Shown here piece after piece: positions 57,072-64,000 of a DNA stretch of 64,000 nucleotides. This DNA is from Papaver somniferum (Eukaryota > Streptophyta > Magnoliopsida > Ranunculales > Papaveraceae), in NCBI RefSeq assembly GCF_003573695.1, contig NC_039361.1:133704777-133768776 (forward strand), in the 5' to 3' direction. Below the pieces are notes generated by a model. That model did no database searches. It worked only from the letters and a program-made list of their open reading frames with translations, and was not told the origin of the DNA. Each line of letters begins with the position of its first letter. Positions within the stretch are counted from its first letter, which is position 1. A program made the translations under genes and the position numbers.

Positions 57072-58845
57072 TGATAGACACATTTTTGTGACTGCATTGT
57101 CCTCAATTTTCAGTATTGTTGGTACTCGATTTTCTACTTATTATGGTGTTTTATGTGTTTGTAGGTATTTTTGGAAAATAAACATTTTTGGAAAATTCAG
57201 CTCGAAAAGTTGGTATAGGCACTCGGAGGACATGTGTTATTTGGACTCTCACATTTGGATAAGGGATACTCAATTACTAATAGGCACCTCTTTCGATAAG
57301 GGCCACCTTATTTACTATTCACACCCCAGGGCATCAACTGCTATTTTCACCCCATCTCTGTTAGGAGGAGGTCGTCCCCTTCATTTGAATTTCCAGTTTG
57401 GCAGGAAACATTGTTTATCAATGGCAGAAGTTAGGGTTCGCGTTTTGGGCAGGGTAGAAAGAGACTCAATGGCCGAGATTGATTGGGAGGACTTGATTGA
57501 GCATAACAAGCGTGGTAAGGTTGCTGGAATTGATCAGAATTGGTTGAATCATCATGTTGAGTGGAACAGGGAGTTATGGGTTTTTCTTAAGAAAACCCGA
57601 GAGTTATTGTTTTCGATTTTGGAGATTTCTAGAGTGATTCAATCACTCAAGTGGATTGGGCCGGACCTTTTAGTCCAAGACAGGCGAGGTACGTTCACCA
57701 GATTCTGTAAATAAGGGATGATTCGCTTTTTTTGGAGTAAACAGAGCACAAGATATACTCGAGTTTCTGTTGGATGAGTATGTGGAGATTATGTGTCTGG
57801 AGTGTGTAGCAATCCCCCTTGCATGAGTTTGTATTAATCCTGGAGAGTTTTTATGTGCCAGCGACAATCAGACGCGTGCAGGAGAAGAAAATGGAAAGAA
57901 AATATTCCCGAGAATATTTTCTTCACTTCCGAGTAAAAAGAGATTACTGTGAGTTATTACACATGATTTTCTTCACCTTTTGAGTATAAATAGACTCTTG
58001 GAGTATCATAGAGGGGGATGGAGAGTTTGGGGAGAAGTTAGAACGAACAGAGAGTCGAGAAATCAAAGTTGAAGGAAACGCCATTTCTGTTGCTGCATAG
58101 CTGAAGAACACGATGAACATACCAACCAAGACAGTAGTTTATCAATAGTGATAACGACACACAACTGTGGGTCTTAGAAGCTACAGTCTCAGCGACTGTT
58201 GCGCAGCAGTCGTTTTGCTACAGTGACGGCGACAATTAATAGTTATCTTTCTCTGTAACACTTAAGTTTGCAACAAATATAAGTGTTAAAACCCGGTTTT
58301 TATTATTTTTCTCCTATTTCATTATTGTGAACACCCTTTTGAGCAATGGAAAATTCCTTTGAGTGTGTTTTCATCATGCTGAGCTAGACCCAATCCTTGG
58401 GGCGACGGAGGAAGCTATCTTTCCAATGAAAAAGTGGTGATTCTTAATTATTTAATTTGTGTAATTTTTATTTATGATTATTTGCCTAGATTGAAAATAG
58501 ATTTTACGATTTTTGTTAAACAATTGTATTTTCTTTTGATGGAACATGCTTAGCCTAGGGTTTTGATGTCTCATGCTTTGGATTAACATTTGTTGTTTAT
58601 AAGAATCTACTTTTTCAATAGTTGAGAATCAATTTGAACGTGTGAAATTGCATGATTATAATTAGTATCACTTTGGAATTGGTAAATAGCGGAATCCTAG
58701 CCCCAGTCTCTCCATAATTCTCACAACACTTTTTATTCGAGTTTGTTATTTTTATTTATAAAAATTAAGTCTATAAAAGCTGCTTTCACAAGTCTTGAAT
58801 GCACCATTACTTACCACTACTACAACTCAATTTAAAATACCATCA
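57072..58845 (+). repeat. Element H 3' LTR (1774 bp)
   Basis: It pairs with 50052-51797 and is 28 bp longer because of small indels near 57135-57190. It is followed by GCCAT. Confidence 0.92.
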
Positions 58846-58923
58846 GCCATCCTACATAAATTTAATGAAACAATTAAGGTGCGATCATCATGCCTTTACC
58901 AAAATCGTAAGAAAAATACTAAC

Positions 58924-60634
58924 CTGTGAACATTCTGGAGGCGTTTTTCTTTTATCACCACTAGGAAGATGCTTCAACCTTGGTCGATCAGAGATCAATT
59001 AGCAGGAGGAAACTCTCGTACCAGAGACTTAATATCCATCGCAAACTTATACAAGCGCTCAAGTTGCTGACGTCAGAAGTATACATAACCCGGAGTCGCA
59101 TAAGTAGCTCGGTCAGAACAAGGAAACAAAAAATCATTTCCTTCCACATGTGTGCAATCTAAATGAGCCTTAAGATATACAACCGATGGCTTATTTATTC
59201 TATGACCCGGGGAACACTGATCAAGACCCATTTGTCGAGCTGCTCTGTCAATGTTATATTCTTCCACCTGGAACTTTCCGTGCATTACCGACATTAAATA
59301 TCCAGGAGTGCAACTTAGTATAAAAGATTTTTCTCCATCACTCAGACTGGTACCAGACTTCAATATGAAATTTTGTTCAGCAGTATTGAAAGTGATCAAT
59401 TATGAGAAGAGCGGAGGAACCGACACCCAGAGGCGAAAATCAAACTCAGACTCGATGTCTAAAATACTGGTGAGGCGTATCTTATGTTGTGGTTGCTTCG
59501 TAGACCAACACACGATCCTGGCATTATTTTTCTCAAGGAAAGCATGGCGAGTGTCGACATTTGTCCCTTGCAAGATGCTACGAGGAATCGGTTCATAATT
59601 CTCAAATTGCTCCCATATCAAAGCTTGGAGGAACATAGTATTAGCATATGTTTCAATTTTCATGAAGCCGTCGGAGATACTGGAGTCTATGACTAAGTAG
59701 TCTAAATTGGAATACAATGAACCCAAAAACAGACTACCGATATGAAGTTTCTCACCTTTGTCTATCTTTGTGGCAAAAGGAATCACAAATGGCTTCAACA
59801 AATGTCCACTATCCTCAAAAACGTCTCTGGAGAGCCACAAGCGTAAGAAAGCAGCAATGGTCAAGAGACTATCGACGGGTTCTTCAGGAACCTCATCTCG
59901 CGGCCACCAATGCTTCAACCATTGATCATAGCAAGTTTTGGGCGACTTGTTGAATTCATGCATTGTATTTTCTAACACGTCAGATATCACATTCTCCTCT
60001 GCTGAGAGATCTCCAGGGAAATTGCCAGTAATTGGGAGATGCAACAAAGCGACTACATCTTCTAAAGTGATGGTGAATTCTCCCCATATGCATATGAAAG
60101 TATGAGTAGGAACGCACCAGCAAGCAAGCAAACCACCATACCTGGTATGTCGTGATGAATGACTAAATCCCCAGCAACTTGAATAGCTCGTTTTACCTGT
60201 GCACGATCTAGCATGGTCCTTACACGACTATGACCCAACATATGCCTTGCCCATCCAGAGAAATGTGCCAAAGGATTTCGAGAAAGCTTAAGTTCAACAT
60301 GTGAACCCAAATAGTGTTTCCCACTCAAACAGAACCTAATTATTGCTTGAAGAGATACTAACTTGTTCTGAGTAGTACTCCTGGGATTTATGAGAAGCCG
60401 GAACGAGGAACCTGAGGGACGCTTTTAGGGCCTATACAGAAACACGAAGAATTCATCATCAGTATTTGGGATGTTCTTGGTTTTAGGAGTTTCCTCTTTC
60501 TCCTTGGAAGTCCCAGAATCATCATTTCTGGAAGAATCGTCATCTCTAGAAGACGCATTTGTAGAAACACCCTATCTGGAAGTTTCCTATCTAGAAATAT
60601 CATCTTCAGAAGCGCTACCACGAGAATTAGTCAT
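58924..60634 (-). pseudogene. Antisense gene of G, exon 1: plant mobile domain (PMD)
   Basis: From a minus-strand ATG at 60634 comes a Ser/Asp/Glu-rich head with two early TAG codons, and a further TAA near 60427. Then come about 75 residues in one frame (GHSRVRTMLDRAQVKRAIQV), a shift near 60130, and the PMD core from 60131 to 59073. The core shows WGEFTITLEDVVALLHLPIT, the PMD signature, then LTIAAFLRLWLSRDVF, a TAA at 59400, and IDRAARQMGLDQ. A donor CAG|GTTAGT ends the exon at 58924. Intron 1 is 58923-58852 (72 nt). PMD is found in plant MAIN-type proteins and in transposable elements; its biochemical role is unclear. Confidence 0.8.
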
Positions 60635-62087
60635 CTTTGCGAAGTTGTTGTGATATCCATACACGAATTTCATCAACACAATGGAATTAAAGCAACAAAA
60701 TAATTATGATGCTCACATCAGCGTCTACAAAAATGGTAATCCTTAACTCTTACCTGTTTATGGTTTCACGAGCTTAGTGATAATAACGTAAAACTTCGAA
60801 AACTTTCTCGCTCTTTCAAATCTGCAAAGACGAGCAAAATTCATTATTTAAAGTCAACACCTTACTTTTCACGAAATTATTAATAATTCACATAAGCTCT
60901 TCGTGTGAATATTTACTAATTTTCTATCGTGTGTACACACACTATAAAATCACAAAACTCATATAGACATTGTTTTATCACATAAAATTGTTTGGTTCCA
61001 ACAATTACCCAAAAATCAGAGTTTGATTTTTTAAACAAATTTTTTTTAAAAAAAACTCAAACTCACGTAAAAAATAAAATTTACATGAGTGAGCAACTCA
61101 TGAATTTTCAAAGACAAAAAAATAATATTTACGTGAGTTATTATTTAAAAAAAATATTTTGCTCAAACGAGCGTTTGTCTATGAAACGAGGGTCTTTTCT
61201 ATTTTGCAAAGATCCACTTATTCCAAATAAAATTTTGAAAGTTCACAAACAAAATTTTATCATGAAGTGCAGGTTTATTTCAAAAAATATCATAGGATTA
61301 TTGTTTATTACTTTAACCACGAACAAACGTACGAACCTAAAGGTATTTGTGTGAAAAATTCATGCTTTGAAAATAAGATTTTGATTTTTATGAAACCTCA
61401 TAAAAAAAATTTATCTACTGAAACTAAATCATGTCTATTCAAGGATTCATGTATCTCTTTCATATTAGGGATTATTGCTCGTTTCTTAAACTAACAAACG
61501 AACGGGCATATGTTTTCTAAAAACAAATTTTCATAAAACCTACGCATACATACACACATGGAATATTGACGAACTAACAGTAAAATAAATAAATAAATAA
61601 ATATCGCTTACCTAAACTGGCCGGAGTTGGCCGGAACTCCGTCGAACGGTGATGGCGACGGCCGGCTCCGACGAAATTTTTTCCCCTCATGTTTGCTCGA
61701 ACGTGAGAAGGTGAGGAAGAGCTGGTCGGTCAATAATATTTTTTTATTTTTAGGGCTTTTTCCCTTTTATATTAAATTTATTTCCAAAACCTAATAAAAT
61801 ATGGAATTCCTTTTTTGGGCTCCGACCCTTAAACATTAAACCAACCAAAATTGGACTTTTGACCGACCAAATCACCAGTGCCTCATCTCTATGTGCTCAT
61901 GAGATGACACTATCAGGGTCCTCATCTTACTATCAGGGTCCTTACCTGAGCATTTGCTCGTACATGACAACATTGGAGCAAATCGAGGATTCTGAAAATA
62001 TCTTTGTACGACCGAGTTCAACTGTTTATCTCGTCGATTGGAAAATCACCATCTAATGCTTACTGCGGAACATGAATGTCCCTCACT
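60635..62087 (-). promoter_or_regulatory. Region upstream of the antisense gene within G
   Basis: This is 1.45 kb with no convincing ORF on either strand. 60970-61500 is AT-rich with poly-A/T runs. 61610-61690 is GC-rich around GGCCGGAGTTGGCCGG. If the antisense gene was transcribed in place, its promoter should be here; no firm TATA box is chosen. 61857-62087 resembles the end of B's internal region (ACCATCTAATGCTTAC against ACCATCTAGTGCTTAC in B). Confidence 0.45.
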
Positions 62088-62102
62088 AAGCAGGGGACTT
62101 AA
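62088..62102 (+). other. Element G polypurine tract
   Basis: AAGCAGGGGACTTAA directly precedes the LTR TG at 62103, as in B. Confidence 0.72.
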
Positions 62103-64000
62103 TGTTGATGGTGGATTTTCAATAAAGGTCAAAATCGTAAAATCATGACACTGCATGTTTCCGACCCGGTTTCAGGAACGCATGTGACGATTCATATTTT
62201 ACGATCCGTGAACCATTTCACGACCTCTGATCGAGTTCCTCTCAGAGCCATGATGAATATGATTCTCAAAAGGCCTCCCACTAGTTGAGCGTTTGATGCT
62301 GCGCATTTCATCATGACCTCTATGTAGAATAACATGACTGCGTGGTCCTCCTACATAATTGTTTGTTGAGAGGGCTTAACGCCTTCAGGACGTCGGCGAT
62401 ACTCGCTGTTCCCTGACTACACAGAGAGACCCACCTCTAAATTGAAGAACGATTGTGCGGTCCTCCTACATAATTGTTTGTTGAGAGGGCTTAACGCCTT
62501 TAGGACGTCGGTGACACTCGCTGTTCCCTGACTATGTAGAGAGACCGTGTATAGATTCAGGCGGCTCTCCTACATAATTGTTCGTTGAGGGGGATAAACG
62601 CCTTTAGGACGTTAACAATGCTGCACGTTGTTCCCTGACTATGCACCTTTCAGAACGAGTATGATGCTTCAACCATCTCATATCTCGATTCTACAATAGG
62701 TTAATTCTAACGTGACATTCACCACTGAATTCCTAGAAAATAATCTATTATATCTCATTACTCCGTTCCATGAATCCCCGTCGGACTCCATGGATTAGTA
62801 ATAGATAACCAATTCATCTCATTACTCCGTTCCCTGAATTCCTCGGCTGGATTCATGGATTAGTAATAGATGCACAATTCATGATTATTACTCCATTTCA
62901 TGAATAATTCTCCACTAAATTTCATGAATTAGTAATAATTACTCAACAATCGGGCATCTGGACTATCACCGAGTAAGCCCCAATGAAATAGTGCAAGTGT
63001 ACTCAACAATGATGCACGAACAAACATTCTAAAATATGGACAAACGAGGAATCCTACACGAAACAGGAGAGAGAAAATAATAAAAAAATAGAAAAGAGGT
63101 GCCTAGGGACCGGGCCCACCGGCCGGCCGACCACGCCGCCATGGCTGGTCCCCCACGCCGCTTGCTTTTATTTTTCTTATTTTATTTATTTTCATGAACT
63201 CATGAAAACTCCTCCATTCAAGCAACTTTCCTTGTTTGAGCAAAACTCACGGTTTCTCCATATTTTCACGGTTTCATGAAAATAATAAAATAGGGAAAGG
63301 TGTTGCGTGACCGGGCTACCTAGCCGGCTAGCCATTCCCTAGCCGTGGCCGGTTCCAGCTTGCAATCTCTTGTTTTCATAATTATTATTTCCCTCATCTC
63401 ATGAAACTCCTCCGTTTGAGCAAAAATCATGGTTTCTTCATATTTTATCAAATATTGCTCAAACCATGAAAAAGCCAAAAGGTCAAGGTCACATGACCAA
63501 CTAGGCTATTCATGAAAAATATTAAAATATTATTATTTTAATATTCTCAAGATATTGATCAAAGAGCAAAGTCCTACTTGCTCATTCGAGCAAAAATCAA
63601 GAATTTCAGTCAAAAATCGAACTCTTCTGAAAATCCAAAATATTGCTCAAGCGCACATCAGAAAATACCGAAACTCTCAGGAATGAGACATGGACATGAT
63701 TGTGACACGAGCATGCTTCCTTGACCGACCAAGGACAGTCCTAAGGCTTGCAAGGATCCGGTCCCATACATTCTTATAATTTTGACGTAATTTGCTCAAT
63801 TGCTCATATTGGGTCCAAACTCTTTCCAACCGACTTGGAATTTGCTCAATCGACCATCAGTTGGTCCCACACCACCAAGGGACGGTTATATATGCCCCCT
63901 TGGTCGGTCCCTCACTTCTCCATAATTAGGTTTCATCACCGAATGCTCAAACGAGCACTATTCTAATAAATGGTCAACACCAGCATTTGATCATTCTTTC
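62103..64000 (+). repeat. Element G 3' LTR, truncated by window edge
   Basis: It starts TGTTGATGGTGG and shares its first ~40 bases with B and F, then diverges. Inside it are three units of 103-115 bp (CCTCCTACATAATTGT at 62347, 62462 and about 62566) and three units of about 60 bp (ATTACTCCGTTCC...TTAGTAATA, 62755-62940). Further on there are repeated GAGCAAAA and GCCGGCC-type motifs but no gene; the ORF at 63748 lacks similarity. Confidence 0.8.

Larger units (their letters stand above)
50052..58845 (+). mobile_element. Element H: Athila-like retrotransposon with gag and protease only
   Basis: The LTRs are 50052-51797 and 57072-58845, with a perfect target duplication GCCAT (50047-50051 and 58846-58850). 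It has a primer site, a leader with predicted intron, gag, protease, a C-terminal hydrophobic segment, and polypurine copies. The protease ORF passes straight into the tail shared with D and C, with no reverse transcriptase, RNase H or integrase. It is inserted five bases into exon 2 of G's antisense gene. Confidence 0.95.
45775..64000 (+). mobile_element. Element G: Tat-like retrotransposon with antisense PMD gene (both ends incomplete)
   Basis: Gag-protease sequence related to B begins abruptly at 45775, next to P. The 5' LTR and gag start are missing. The 3' end has B's polypurine tract and an LTR start at 62103 that runs past the window. Between them lies an antisense gene with introns, into which H inserted (50052-58845). 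A MITE lies in gag. No reverse transcriptase or integrase is seen. Extra antisense ORFs, some with a plant mobile domain, are known for Tat-type elements. Confidence 0.75.

Noticed and set aside
59251..59953. Plus-strand ORFs over the PMD region
   Set aside because: They are shadows; the minus strand carries the PMD signature and the splice structure.

Overview
The window is a stretch of flowering-plant (probably eudicot) intergenic DNA made almost entirely of LTR retrotransposons inserted into one another. Plant origin is shown by tRNA-primed LTR elements of the Ty3/gypsy Athila-like and Tat-like types, Ty1/copia elements with Sirevirus-like 3' polypurine blocks, and a plant mobile domain (PMD) gene. 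The species cannot be named from this sequence. I see no intact host gene, rRNA, tRNA or CRISPR. Elements are labelled A to H, plus P for an inverted LTR pair.

Left block (1-41213). Copia-like element A is the host of a nest. Its 5' LTR survives only as a tail (6738-6883), because Athila-like element D (1-6737, 5' end outside the window) sits in that LTR. A's gag is cut at 8120/24550 by Tat-like element B (8121-24544), and B's gag is cut by Athila-like element C (12294-19469, perfect CCCTC target duplication). A's second ORF is cut by minus-strand copia element E (25452-35134, perfect GGGTT duplication). A's 3' LTR (36293-41213) is cut by a minus-strand Tat-like solo LTR F (37812-40323, perfect CTTCT duplication). 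The layers give a relative order: A first; B, D, E and F into A; C into B.

Middle (41214-45774). After about 0.4 kb of unassigned sequence lie two truncated copia LTRs fused tail to tail (P), forming a roughly 4.1 kb inverted repeat.

Right block (45775-64000). Tat-like element G has a decayed gag-protease with a 230-bp MITE inside it, an antisense intron-containing PMD gene, a polypurine tract at 62088-62102 and a 3' LTR that runs off the window. Athila-like element H (50052-58845, perfect GCCAT duplication) is inserted in an exon of the antisense gene.

No reverse transcriptase, RNase H or integrase is recognisable among the open frames, so every element appears non-autonomous. D, C and H keep a primer-binding site, a probable leader intron, repeated polypurine motifs and an ORF with a C-terminal hydrophobic segment. 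H adds gag plus an aspartic protease; D and C have a Tyr/His-rich N-terminal ORF where gag would be. The most notable content is G's antisense multi-exon gene, the pol-less D/C/H family with its conserved membrane-like C-terminus, and the P inverted LTR pair.
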